From: JACVRW01 sp963764665
GTDB lineage: Bacteria > Actinomycetota > Thermoleophilia > Solirubrobacterales > Thermoleophilaceae
Assembly (NCBI GenBank): GCA_963764665.1
Contig: CAVXTL010000004.1
Coordinates: forward strand, 1-64,000
Reading direction: 5' to 3'
Length of the DNA stretch: 64,000 nt
The translations under genes were made by a program, and so were the position numbers. A model generated the notes under the pieces. That model was not told the DNA's origin, made no database searches, and was given only the letters and a program-made list of their open reading frames with translations. This document shows positions 17,106 through 26,373 of this stretch, in pieces; the first letter of the stretch is position 1, and every line of letters begins with the position of its first letter.

Positions 17106-18385
17106 GGAGCGCCCGGCACAGGCTCATCGCCGTTCCGCTGGGCCTCGCGCTGTCGCTCGCGTTCGCCGGCGTGGCGTCGGCCGCCGGCTTCACGATGCCT
17201 TCGTCAGTGGCGCCGAACCAGAACTTCACCGTCACGCCCTCCCTCAACGCAGCCGAGCTGCTCGACGCCCAGGTGGTGCGCTTCCGCTTCTCCGACACCC
17301 AGGTGATCGAGGACGACGCGGCGCCGGTGGACGAGGCCAAGACCTTCGGCGGCTACGGCACGGCCGGCAGGAAGACCGTGACGATGCAGATCGAGTACCT
17401 GGTGGCCGCGGATGAGTTCGTCTCGCACGCGATCCGCGTGAACGCGGCTCCTGTGGGGGCCTTCACGCGCAGCGTGACCGTCCCGAACGTAGGCCAGGCG
17501 GTGAGCTTCGACGCAACTCCCAGCACCGATGACCAGGAGAACGGGGATCTGCTGGGCGATGGCGAAACGGCCGTGCCGCTGCCCAACAGCGCCTACTCCT
17601 GGGACTTCGACGACAACGGGACCTACGAGCAGATCGGCCAGACGGTGCAGCGCACGTTCGCGACGCCGGGCGACAAGCTGGTGCGCCTGCGTGTGACCGA
17701 CGGCGGAGGCCGTACCGACGTCGTGCCGGTCACCGTCCACGTGAACCGCCCGCCGGTGTCCCGGTTCCTGTTCGCCTCCAAGACTCCCCGCGTCAACGAC
17801 CTCGTCGAGTTCACCTCCGTGTCGGACGACCCGGACGATCCGATCACGCTCGAGCAGTGGGACCTGGACGGTGACGGCCAGTACGACGACGCGAACGGCA
17901 GCACGACCTCGCGTCGCTTCACGACGGCCGGGAACCACGTCGTGCGCCTGCGCGTGCGCGACTCCCGCGGCCGGACCGACACGTCCGCCCAGACGATCAT
18001 CGTGGCCGCGCTGCCGCCGACGCCGCCCCCGGAGCGGATGCGGCCATGGCCCAGGATCCGCATCGTCGGCTTCGCGGGCGCGACCCGCGTGCGCGTGGAC
18101 CTGCTGACCGTGAGGACGGTCAGGGGAGCCACGGTGAAGGTCCGCTGCAGCGGCAGGGGCTGCCCGCGGAAGACGGCCATCAGCACGCCGGCGCGCAAGT
18201 CGGTCGTCCGCGTGCGCTGGCTCGAGCGCAGGCTGCGCGCGGGCACCCGCCTCTACGTGGCCATCACGCGACCCGGCTACATCGGGCGCTACGTGCGCAT
18301 CCTCCTGCGTCCCAAGAAGCGGCCCCTCCGGCGCGCCTCGTGCCTCTATCCCAACGAGCCCAAGCCCCGGAAGTGCCCGACGTGA
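17102..18385 (+). CDS. Secreted PKD-domain protein
   Basis: The 427-residue protein begins with a clear signal peptide (MRSARHRLIAVPLGLALS, cleavage near A-S-A-A). A degenerate beta domain, two PKD domains ('YSWDFDDNGTYEQ' and 'EQWDLDGDGQYDD') and a ~115-residue C-terminal domain follow. That last domain is homologous to the one in the upstream PKD gene, with 'RGATVKVRCSGRGCP' and 'SVVRVRWLERRLRAG'. The ATG overlaps the upstream stop (ATGA), so the two are coupled. It is probably a cell-surface or secreted structural protein; no enzyme motif is seen. Confidence 0.88.
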   Translation: MRSARHRLIAVPLGLALSLAFAGVASAAGFTMPSSVAPNQNFTVTPSLNAAELLDAQVVRFRFSDTQVIEDDAAPVDEAKTFGGYGTAGRKTVTMQIEYLVAADEFVSHAIRVNAAPVGAFTRSVTVPNVGQAVSFDATPSTDDQENGDLLGDGETAVPLPNSAYSWDFDDNGTYEQIGQTVQRTFATPGDKLVRLRVTDGGGRTDVVPVTVHVNRPPVSRFLFASKTPRVNDLVEFTSVSDDPDDPITLEQWDLDGDGQYDDANGSTTSRRFTTAGNHVVRLRVRDSRGRTDTSAQTIIVAALPPTPPPERMRPWPRIRIVGFAGATRVRVDLLTVRTVRGATVKVRCSGRGCPRKTAISTPARKSVVRVRWLERRLRAGTRLYVAITRPGYIGRYVRILLRPKKRPLRRASCLYPNEPKPRKCPT

Positions 18386-18403
18386 CCGGGCCTCCGTCAA
18401 CTC

Positions 18404-18768
18404 GTGCTCGTGCTGGTGCTCGGCCTCGCCTCCTTCGGCGCCCTGTTCGCCGCCGCCAAGGCCGACAGCGATTCGAGCCCCGCGCCCAGCCCGGCTGTCA
18501 AGCCCGCCGCCAAGGAGGCGGCGCCGGCGGCCGCCACCGTGAGCGTGGCGGACCTCGGCCGCGCCGAGCCGCTGCCGGCCATGCGCGAGCGCAAGCCCCC
18601 GCCGGCGCCGGAGCCGGCAGCCGGAGCCGGAGCCCGTGGTCGAGACCCCGGTGGTCGAGCCCGGTGACTCCCGCCCCGCAGGTCTACACCCCGCCGCCGG
18701 CCCCTACCCCCGAGCCTCCATCGCCTCCGCCGAGCGACCCGGGCCAGAGCTTCGACGACTCCGGCTGA
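18404..18768 (+). pseudogene. Small membrane-anchored or secreted Ala/Pro-rich protein, two frame breaks
   Basis: It starts 18 nt after the PKD gene with a GTG and a hydrophobic leader (MLVLVLGLASFGALFAAAKA), then a Ser/Pro/Ala-rich region. The reading sense moves by +1 near 18625 (giving 'EPVVETPVVEP') and again by +1 near 18665 (giving 'VTPAPQVYTPPPAPTPEPP'), ending at 'GQSFDDSG' and a TGA at 18766. Each piece has natural composition and the right codon bias, so one continuous protein of about 120 residues was probably intended. It is unrecognised, with no domain. It lies 4 nt before the pseudokinase gene. Confidence 0.55.
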
Positions 18769-18772
18769 TCCG

Positions 18773-20525
18773 ATGAGCGAGCACACACCCACAAAGGTGC
18801 CGCCGCGGCGCCGGCGGGCTCCGACCGAGGTCGCGGGCCACCGCCTGCTGCGCCCGCTCGAGGGCAGTCACGCCACCTGGGAGATTCCGAGCGAGGATCC
18901 CAACCGAATGCAGCTGCTCGTGCTCGGGCGCGCCCGCAAGGGCCAGGAGCGCTCCGCTCGCACGGCCTTCCACCGCCAGCTGCGTGCGCGGACGTCGCTG
19001 CTGCATCCGCACCTCGCCTCGATCGTCGGCGGCGGGGAGAGCCCGCGCGGCCCCTACGTGGTCGTGTCGCTCCCGCGCGCGCGTCCGCTCTCGTCGCTGA
19101 TCGCCGAGGGGCCGCTCGACCCGGAGCGGGCATACCGGCTGCTCATGGGCGTGGCCGACGCTCTCGACGCGGCGCACACGCGCTGGCTGATCCACACCGA
19201 CCTCACGCCGCGCGCCGTGTTCGTGGAGTCCGGCCCGCGCGACTGGGCGTGGCTCACGGACTTCGGCATCGCCCACAACCGGCCGCCGCTCGCCTTCGCG
19301 CGCGCCGGGTACCGGTCCCCCGAGGAGCTGCGCGGCGAGCCGCCGCTGCCCGAGAGCAACGTCTATTCGCTCGCCTGCATCATCCACACGTGCCTGTCCG
19401 GATCGGCGCCGTTCGCACGGCAGTCGAGCCGCGCGGCCATGCAGGCACAGCTGCACGAGACTCCGCCGCGCCTCACGGAGGCCCGGCCGGAGCTTCCCGC
19501 TGCCGTGGATGCCGTGCTCGCATCCGCGCTGTCGAAGACGCCGGAGGACCGGCAGAGCTCGGCCGGCGCGCTGGTGCGCGAGGTCGGCGAGGCGCTCGGC
19601 CTCGTGCACGACGGCCCGGGACAGACCCGCCGCAACGGCAGCGGCCGCTTCCGCCGCCGCCCCGCCGACGCCACGCAGCCGGTTCGCCGCCAAAAGCCGG
19701 TGGCCCTGAACGGCGCGCCCCTGGCGCCGCCCGCCGATGCGCCGGCCCGCAGCCGCCACGCGCCATCGAGCAGCACCTCCACGGCCGGCGGCGCCCGCGC
19801 CCGCCCCGGCCAGGCCGAAGCAGGCACCGAACGGCCGCCCCGCGACCCTGAAGCCCAGTCCGGAGCGCGGGGATGCCATCGGTGCGCACCCGGCCGAGCC
19901 GGGTGCTTCCGCGAAGCTCGCCCCGCCCGGAAAGCGCACCGCAACCACGCCGATTGAGGCGCTGCCGCCGCGCAGGAGCACCCGTCGCCGGGGCGCCCCT
20001 CCGGCCGTGCTGATCCCCGTGCTGCTGCTCGCCGTGGCCGGCGCGGGAGTGGCGGGCTGGACGCTCGGCAGCTCTGACTCGAGCCCAGCGCCGACCGCGG
20101 ATCCCGCCGCCCAGAGGGCCGAGCGCGTGGCCGAGAGGCGCGCGGCGGCTGCCGCGGCCACGGAGGAGGAGCGCGTGGCCTGGCTCGGCTCCGCCAACGA
20201 GGCAGTGGAGGCCCTCAGCGAGCGCCGGAGCGCCGATCGGCGCCGTCTGGCGAGCGCGGACACGCCCGGCGACCAGGCCGCGCGCGGCCGCCGCCTTGCC
20301 CGCTCCTACGCCCTCACCCGCCGCAACCTCGGCGACCCGCCGGCCTCGGTACCGGCCGCCGCGGCCCTCGCCACGGCCCTGCGCCGGGCGGAGGGCGCCT
20401 ACGAGCGCCTTGCGCGCTCGGCCCGCAACGGCAACCGCTCTGCCTACCGGCGCGCCGTGGACGGCGTGAGGTCCGCGGAGGGCGCCGTGGACCGGGCGCT
20501 CGCGCGGCTAGGCCAGCCGGCCTAG
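18773..20525 (+). pseudogene. Membrane-anchored kinase-like protein (pseudokinase), one frame break
   Basis: Residues ~20-280 resemble the C-lobe of PknB-type Ser/Thr kinases. 'WLIHTDLTPRAVFVE' takes the place of HRDLKPxN and 'LTDFGIAH' is the DFG site, followed by 'YRSPEELRG'. The catalytic-loop Lys and Asn are replaced and no convincing VAIK lysine is present, so catalysis is doubtful. A Pro/Ala linker follows. Near 19790 the frame moves by +1, then continues through the linker, one membrane helix ('AVLIPVLLLAVAGAGVAGW') and an outside helical segment (~150 residues). A palindromic repeat lies in the linker (19879-19912). The stop shares a CTAG with the convergent murG stop. Confidence 0.65.
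19879..19912 (-). repeat. Dispersed palindromic repeat, copy B (inside a coding region)
   Basis: On the minus strand this reads GCGGAAGC, then ACCCGGC, loop, GCCGGGT, then GCGCACCGA. It is the same frame as copies A, C and D, with a CCCGG/CCGGG stem as in copy D. It lies within the linker of the pseudokinase and is translated there as 'GAHPAEPGASAK'. Confidence 0.8.
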
Positions 20526-21591
20526 GTCATTTCGAGCAGCTCGGCGGCGATCCGGTCCGCCGCATCCGGACGCGCGATGGCGCGTGCCGCCTTGGCCATC
20601 GCGGCCAGACGGGGCTGCGCGCCGAGCAGCGTGCCCGTCTCGCGAGCGAGCCGCGGGCCGTCGAGCTCCTCGTCGGGCACCACCACTGCCGCACCGGCGC
20701 GCTCCACGTAGCGAGCGTTGGAGGTCTGGTGGTCGGCCGTGGCGTGCGGGTAGGGCACGAGCAGCGACGGCAGCCCGGCAGCCGCCAGCTCGAGCACCGA
20801 GCCGCCGGCGCGGGCCACGGCGAGGTCGGCCGCCGCGAGGGCGTCCGCGAACGGCTCGATGTACGGCAGGAGGCGGTAGTGCGGCGGCGAGCCGAGCGCG
20901 TCCAGGCGGCGGCGCAGGTCCGGGTGGTCGCGCCGCCCGCAGGCGTGGAGGATCACGCCGGGGGCCGCGGAGCCGAAGGCGTCGAGCGCGGCGTCGTTCA
21001 GGCGGCGGGCGCCGAGCGAGCCGCCGAACACGAGCACGCAGGGCACGTCCGCTGGGCAGGTCGAAGCGCCGGCGCGCGGCCGCCTGGTCGATCGCGCCCG
21101 TGCCGCGCCGGCACCGGGCGGCCACTGACCACGTACCTCCCACCGTCGCGCCCGTCGATCGGGAAGGACAGGAACACCCGGCGCGCGAACGGAGCGAGCA
21201 GCCGGTTGGCCACCCCCAGATGGCTGTCCGCCTCGGTGAGCGCCAGCGGTAGGCGCAGGGAGCGCGCCGCCAGTCCCACCGGGCCGGCCACGTAACCGCC
21301 CCCGCCGAGGACCACGTCGGCGCCCGTGGCGCGCAGGACCCGGCGCGCGCGCCCGGTGGCGCGCAGGGCCAGGGCCACCGCGTACCCGGCCTTGAGCGGA
21401 TTGCTGCGGTGGATGCCGCGCACCTTGATGTGGTGCAGCGGGTAGCCGGCGGCGGGCACGAGCTCGGCCTCGGCCCGCTCCCCGCCCACGAACTCCACCT
21501 GCGCGCCGCGGCTTCTGAGCGCCTCAGCTACCGCGAGAGCCGGCACTACGTGCCCGGCCGTCCCGCCGGCCGCGATCACGACCTTGGGCAT
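20522..21591 (-). CDS. murG: UDP-GlcNAc:lipid I N-acetylglucosaminyltransferase, two frame breaks
   Basis: MurG makes lipid II from lipid I on the inner membrane face. The ATG at 21591 begins 'MPKVVIAAGGTAGHVVPALAVA'. 'DVVLGGGGYVAGPVGLAARS' and, after the breaks, 'VPCVLVFGGSLGARRLND', 'VARAGGSVLELAAAGLPSLLVPYP' and 'TADHQTSNARYVE' are all family hallmarks. As written, the frame shifts by +1 near 21105 ('GAIDQAAARRRFDLP' is read in the second frame) and by +1 again near 21055. Removing one base at each restores a single ~355-residue protein. As the gene is essential, these are likely assembly indels. The start has a G-rich ribosome-binding site. The end converges on the pseudokinase. Confidence 0.9.
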
Positions 21592-22781
21592 CGCGACCCC
21601 CCTCGATCGCCTCCAGCTGCGGCTTGCCACGCCGAGCGGCGCTGCGGCCGCCGGTGGCGGCGATGTTCAGGAGCAGGCCCATGCCCCCCATCAGCACCAG
21701 CAGGTTCGTGCTGCCGTAGGAGAGGAACGGCAGCGGCACACCGGTGAGCGGCGCCATGCCGAGCACGGCGAAGAAGTTGAGCGTGGCCTGGCAGAGGATC
21801 AGCGAGGTGATGCCCGCGGCCAGCAGCCGCGAGTGGAGATCGCGGGCCAGCTTGGCCGTGCGCAGGCCGGCGTAGGCGATCATTCCGTAGAGGGAGATCA
21901 CCGCGAGGATCCCCACAAGCCCGAGCTCCTCGCCGATGATGGCGAGGATCATGTCCGTGTGCGCCTCGGGCAGGTAGAAGATCTTCTGCACCGACTCGCC
22001 GAGCCCCACGCCGAACAGGCCGCCGGACCCGAGGGCGGTGAGCGCCTGCACAGCCTGGAAGCCGGTGTCGCCCGCGTCCGAGAAGGGGTCCAGGAACGAG
22101 GTGAGCCGCGCTCGCCTGTAGGGCTCGGCCACCGCCACCACGAGAGCCAGGCCCGCCAGCGTCCCGCCGATGATGGCGAGGTTGCGTGTCGGGGTGCCCG
22201 CCGCCACCAGCAGGGCGCCGATGGCGAAGCAGATGACCATGGCGGTGCCCATGTCCGGCTGCTTTAGGAGCAGCGCGCAGGCCAGCGCCCACCACCAGCA
22301 GCAGCGGCTTGGCGAGTCCCCCGATGGTCCGGGTCCGGCGCGGCTGCGCCGCCAGCAGCTGGGCGGCGTAGAGCACCAGCGAGAGCTTGAGCAGCTCCGA
22401 CGGCTGGAACTGGATCGGTCCGGCCCCGAGCCAGCGCGTGGCGCCGTTCACCTCCACGCCGACGTGGGGCACCATCACCGCCAGCGTGAGCAGGAACGAC
22501 GCGATCAGGAGCAGCGGCGTCAGGCCGCGGATCAGCTTGAGGCCGTGGCGCGACGCGGCGTGCAGCAGCACCAGCCCCGCCACCCCGAACACCACGTAGC
22601 GCTTGAGGTACATCGACGGGTCGTTGCTGCCGTTGAGGAGCGACTCGGCCGAGCTGGCCGAGTAGACCATCACCGCGCCGAACGCAAGCAGGCACAGCGT
22701 GGCTGTGTAGAGAATCGAGTACTCGATCGGGCGCTTGCGGGCGGCGCGCGCTGACATCCGGACTGGCTTCGACGCCGACAC
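21524..22781 (-). CDS. ftsW: Septal peptidoglycan glycosyltransferase FtsW, one frame break
   Basis: This SEDS-family polytopic membrane protein polymerises lipid II at the septum with FtsI. The first part shows 'GAVMVYSASSAESLL', 'WLGAGPIQFQPSELLKLSLVLY' and 'KPLLLVVGA'. Near 22285 one extra base moves the frame. The second part continues as 'QPDMGTAMVICFAIGALLVAAG', 'GLGESVQKIFYLPEAHTDMILAIIGEELGLVG' and 'GMAPLTGVPLPFLSYGSTNLLV'. About ten membrane helices are seen across both. The GTG start at 22781 lies 6 nt after murD; an ATG at 22757 is an alternative. The written end overlaps murG by 68 nt, longer than other overlaps here. Confidence 0.9.
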
Positions 22782-22787
22782 GCGGAT

Positions 22788-24080
22788 TCATGCTCGCGTC
22801 ACCAGCCGACGGAACTGCTCGCCGCGCTCCTCGTAGTCGCGGTACTGGTCGTAGCTGGCGCAGGCCGGCGACAGCAGCACCACGTCGCCCGCGTGCGCCA
22901 CGGCGGCCGCGGAGCGCAGCGCCGTCTCGAGGTCCCCGGAGCGCTCCAGCGGCACGGCGCCCGCCAGATCGCGCTCCAGCCGGTCCCCGGCCTCTCCGAT
23001 CAGGTAGCAGGCGCGGCAGCGCGCTCTCACCGCGTCCCGGAGCCCCTCGAACCCCCCGCCCTTGAGGCTCCCGCCGAGGATCGCGTGCACGCCGCCCTCG
23101 AAGGCCTCGATGCCGCGCCGGGCGGCGGCCACGTTGGTGGCCTTCGAGTCGTTCACGTAGAGCACGCCGTCCACGGTGGCCACCTCCTCGAGCCTGTGCG
23201 GCACGCCGGCGAAGGTGCGCAGCGCCTCGCTCACCGCCGCCGGCGGCACCCCGGAGGCCAGCGCCGCGGCGGCCGCGCCCATGGCGTTCTCGAGGTTGTG
23301 GGCGCCGCGCAGCCGGATCTCGGAGGCCGGCAGCAGCGGCTCTCCACGCCAAACGAGGTGTGCATCCTCCACCTCGAGATCCGAGCCGGGCGGGCCGAAG
23401 GTCACGCGCTGCCCTCGCCCCTCGAACTGGATCTCCGGCGGCGCAACGGCGAAGTCGTGCTCGGACTGGCGCGCGAAGATCCGCAGCTTCGCGTCGCGGT
23501 AGCTCTCGAAGGTCCCGTGGCGGTCGAGGTGGTCCTCCTCCAGGTTGAGGAGCAGCGCCGTGTCCGGCGCGAACTCGCCGGCGTCCTCCAGCTGGAAGCT
23601 CGACACCTCGCACACCACCGTGGCCCCCGGGTCAAGCGCCCCCACGAGCGCCGCCAGCGGCGTGCCCACGTTCCCGGCCACCGCCACCTCCAGCCCGGCC
23701 GCGCCGTACACGGCGCCGAGCAGCACCGCCGTCGTGGTCTTGCCGTTGGTGCCGGTCACGGCCAGGAAGCGGTTGGGCAGCAGGCGCCAGGCCAGCTCGA
23801 GCTCTCCGTGCACGGGCAGCCCGCGCTCGAGCGCCGCCCGGATCACCGGCGCCTCGCGCGGCACGCCGGGGCTCTTGACCACGCACGCCACGCGCTCGAG
23901 CAGGTCCACGCCGTCGGTGCCCAGGTACGCCTCCACGCCGGGCGGCGGGTCGGGCCGGCCGCTGTCGCATGCGATCACCTCGCCGTGGGCTCGGAGCATC
24001 TCCACCGCCGCCCGTCCCGACCTGGCCAGGCCCACCACCAGGTACGGCCCCTCCGGCAGTGGGGGCCGCGCCGCGCTCAC
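22788..24080 (-). CDS. murD: UDP-N-acetylmuramoylalanine-D-glutamate ligase
   Basis: This cytosolic Mur ligase adds D-Glu to UDP-MurNAc-L-Ala. The 430 residues include the N-terminal loop 'VVGLARSGRAAVEMLRAHG', the ATP loop 'VTGTNGKTTTAVLLG' (about 121), 'LLLNLEEDHLDRHGTFESY', 'LYVNDSKATNVAAARRGIEAF' and 'LLSPACASYDQYRDYEERGEQF'. The start is GTG, 4 nt after the mraY stop. Length and motif set are standard. It belongs to the murE-murF-mraY-murD-ftsW-murG unit. Confidence 0.97.
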   Translation of the reverse strand: MSAARPPLPEGPYLVVGLARSGRAAVEMLRAHGEVIACDSGRPDPPPGVEAYLGTDGVDLLERVACVVKSPGVPREAPVIRAALERGLPVHGELELAWRLLPNRFLAVTGTNGKTTTAVLLGAVYGAAGLEVAVAGNVGTPLAALVGALDPGATVVCEVSSFQLEDAGEFAPDTALLLNLEEDHLDRHGTFESYRDAKLRIFARQSEHDFAVAPPEIQFEGRGQRVTFGPPGSDLEVEDAHLVWRGEPLLPASEIRLRGAHNLENAMGAAAAALASGVPPAAVSEALRTFAGVPHRLEEVATVDGVLYVNDSKATNVAAARRGIEAFEGGVHAILGGSLKGGGFEGLRDAVRARCRACYLIGEAGDRLERDLAGAVPLERSGDLETALRSAAAVAHAGDVVLLSPACASYDQYRDYEERGEQFRRLVTRA

Positions 24081-24084
24081 CGGC

Positions 24085-25059
24085 TCACCCGGGGAGCGTC
24101 TGCTGGTAGACCGTGAAGCCGATCGCCGCGCAGATCGCCGCCACGATCCAGAAGCGCAGGATGATCTTGGTCTCCGACCAGCCGAGCAGCTCGAAGTGGT
24201 GGTGGATCGGGGCCATCAGGAACACACGCGTGCGGAAGCGCTGGAAGGCCACCACCTGGATGGCCACCGACAGGGCCTCGATCACGAAGATCCCGCCGAT
24301 CACGATCAGCAGCACCTCGGTCTTCGTTAGCACCGCCAGCGCGGCTATGGCCCCGCCTAAGCCCAGCGAGCCCGTGTCCCCCATGAACACGGACGCCGGG
24401 AACGAGTTGAACCAGAGGAAGCCCACGCAGGCGCCCACGAGACATGCGCACAGGAGCGCCAGGTCCTCCTCGCCCGGGGTGATGAAGGTCATCGCCGTGA
24501 AGGTGAGGAACACGATCGCGCAGCAGCCCGCGGCCAGGCCGTCGAGCCCGTCGGTGAGGTTCACGCCGTTGGTGGCCCCCGCGAGCACGAGGAAGATCAG
24601 CACCGGGTAGAGGAACCCCAGGTCGATCGAGGCGTCCACCACGCGCAGCCTCAGCGCATCGGAGATCCCCACCCACTCGCTCACGCAGATCCAGAGCGCG
24701 ATCGCCGTGAGCGCCTGCACGAGCAGCTTGGTGCGCCCGGACACGCCGAGCGAGCGCCGGCGACGCAGCTTGATCACGTCGTCGGCGAAGCCCAGGCCGG
24801 CCATGGCGAGCGTGGTGCCGACCACCGCGACGCTCTGGGCGCGGTAGTCGGACAGGATCAGGAACGGCACGCAGACCGCGAGGAAGATGGCCAGTCCTCC
24901 GAGCGTCGGCGTGCCCGCCTTGCCCTGGTGGCCCGCCGGGCCCTCCTCGCGGATGTGCTGCCCGAACTCCTTGGCGCGGAGCAGCTCGATGAAGCGCGGC
25001 CCCAGGAACATGCAGATGAAGAGGGACGCCATGCCCCCGATCAGGATCTCGCCGAGCAT
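24085..25059 (-). CDS. mraY: Phospho-N-acetylmuramoyl-pentapeptide-transferase
   Basis: MraY links UDP-MurNAc-pentapeptide to undecaprenyl phosphate, giving lipid I. The 324-residue protein has about ten membrane helices and the catalytic Asp motifs 'GFADDVIKL', 'TNGVNLTDGLDGLA' and 'FMGDTGSLGLGG', plus 'MAPIHHHFELLGWSETKI'. The ATG at 25059 shares its T with the murF stop (TGATG). The length is slightly shorter than Gram-negative homologues, as usual for actinobacteria. Confidence 0.97.
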   Translation of the reverse strand: MLGEILIGGMASLFICMFLGPRFIELLRAKEFGQHIREEGPAGHQGKAGTPTLGGLAIFLAVCVPFLILSDYRAQSVAVVGTTLAMAGLGFADDVIKLRRRRSLGVSGRTKLLVQALTAIALWICVSEWVGISDALRLRVVDASIDLGFLYPVLIFLVLAGATNGVNLTDGLDGLAAGCCAIVFLTFTAMTFITPGEEDLALLCACLVGACVGFLWFNSFPASVFMGDTGSLGLGGAIAALAVLTKTEVLLIVIGGIFVIEALSVAIQVVAFQRFRTRVFLMAPIHHHFELLGWSETKIILRFWIVAAICAAIGFTVYQQTLPG

Positions 25060-26373
25060 CAGCCCAGGGCCAGCACGCGTTCGAGGCCCGCGGAGCGCGA
25101 GCCCTTGACGAGCACCCTGTCGCCCGGGCGCGCCAGCTCCTCGAGCAGCGCGCCGGCCTCCTCGGGCCCGGCCACGGGATGCACCTCGCCGTCGAAGCCC
25201 TCCAGGTACCCGAGCGCCTCGGCGCCCACCGGCACCAGCATGTCGATCCCGCGGGCCGCTGCGTGCTCGCCGATCGCGTGGTGGTATCCGGCGGAGCCCT
25301 CGCCCAACTCCGCCATCGTGCCCAGCACCGCTATGCGGCGCTCGGCCGGGCTGTCGGCGAGGTGATCCAGGGCTGCGCGCATCGACATCGGGTTGGCGTT
25401 GTAGCAGTCGTTCACGACCACAACGCCGCCCGGGAGCTCCACGACCTCCCCGCGCAGCGAGGAGAAGCGCACGTCCACGGGGCCGCCCACCGGCACCCCC
25501 AGCGCCCGCGCCGCGGCCACTCCGGCCAGCGTGTTCAGCAGGTTGTGCGGCTCCGAGTAAGGGAGATCGAGCTCGATCGCCTCCCCGCGCGCCTCCACCT
25601 CGGCGCGGCCGCGGTCGTAGGCGAGCAGCATCACCTGGCCCGCCGGGCCGAAGGTCCAGGTGTCGAGGTCGTCGCGCCTGTGGACCTCGAGCAGCGGCTC
25701 ACTCGCCGGCAGCACGCAGGCCGCGCCGGGCCGCAGGTCGCGGATCAGCTCGGCCTTGGCCGCCGCCACGCGCTCGACCGTGCCGAGCAGCTCGAGGTGC
25801 ACGGGGCCCACGTTCACGATCACGCCCACGTCGGGCTCGGCGATGGCGGCCAGCTCGGCGATCTGCCCCTCGCCGCGCATCGCCATCTCGAGCACCGCCA
25901 CCTCGCGTGCCGCGTGGCGCCTCGAGCAGGGACAGCGGCAGCCCGATCTCGGTGTTCAGGTTCTCGCGGCTCGCGTGCGTGCGGACCCGCGGGGCCAGCA
26001 GCGCCGCCAGGATGTCCTTGGTCGAGGTCTTGCCGGTGGAGCCGGTGATGCCCACCACGCGACAGCCGATCTCGCGGCGCCACGAGCGCGCCAGCCGGCC
26101 GAGCGCCACCAGCGGGTCCTCGGCCACCAGCACCGTGCCCGTCGCCGGTGCGTGCGCCGGGTCCACGAGCACGCCCCAGGCGCCCGCCTCGATCGCGCGC
26201 TCGGCGAACTCGCCGCCGTGCACGTTCTCGCCGACGAGCCCCACGAACAGGTCGCCGGGACGCAGGTCGCGGGTGTCCACGACCACCCGCGACGGGCCCC
26301 CGCCGTCCGGATCGCCGGAGGCGAGCGTGGCTCCGGCGGCCTCGGCCATGGGGCCGGCGGGCAGGTCGATCAT
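25059..26373 (-). CDS. murF: UDP-MurNAc-tripeptide-D-Ala-D-Ala ligase, one frame break
   Basis: MurF adds D-Ala-D-Ala to the muramyl tripeptide. The N-terminal part has 'VVVDTRDLRPGDLFVGLVGENVHG' and the ATP loop 'GITGSTGKTSTKDILAALL', and reaches 'LPLSLLEAPRGT'. Near 25909 one extra base moves the frame. The rest continues as 'VAVLEMAMRGEGQIAELA', 'GVIVNVGPVHLELLG', 'VVNDCYNANPMSMRAALD' and 'VLVKGSRSAGLERV'. Joined, it is about 437 residues, the normal size. The ATG overlaps the murE stop (ATGA). The break is likely an assembly indel because the gene is essential. Confidence 0.92.

Noticed and set aside
18620..25915. Programmed +1 frameshifting as a common control of murG, ftsW, murF and the pseudokinase
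   Set aside because: No shared slippery codon, stop codon or stimulator structure is seen at the break points, and two breaks occur within 50 bp in murG. Assembly indels explain it more simply.
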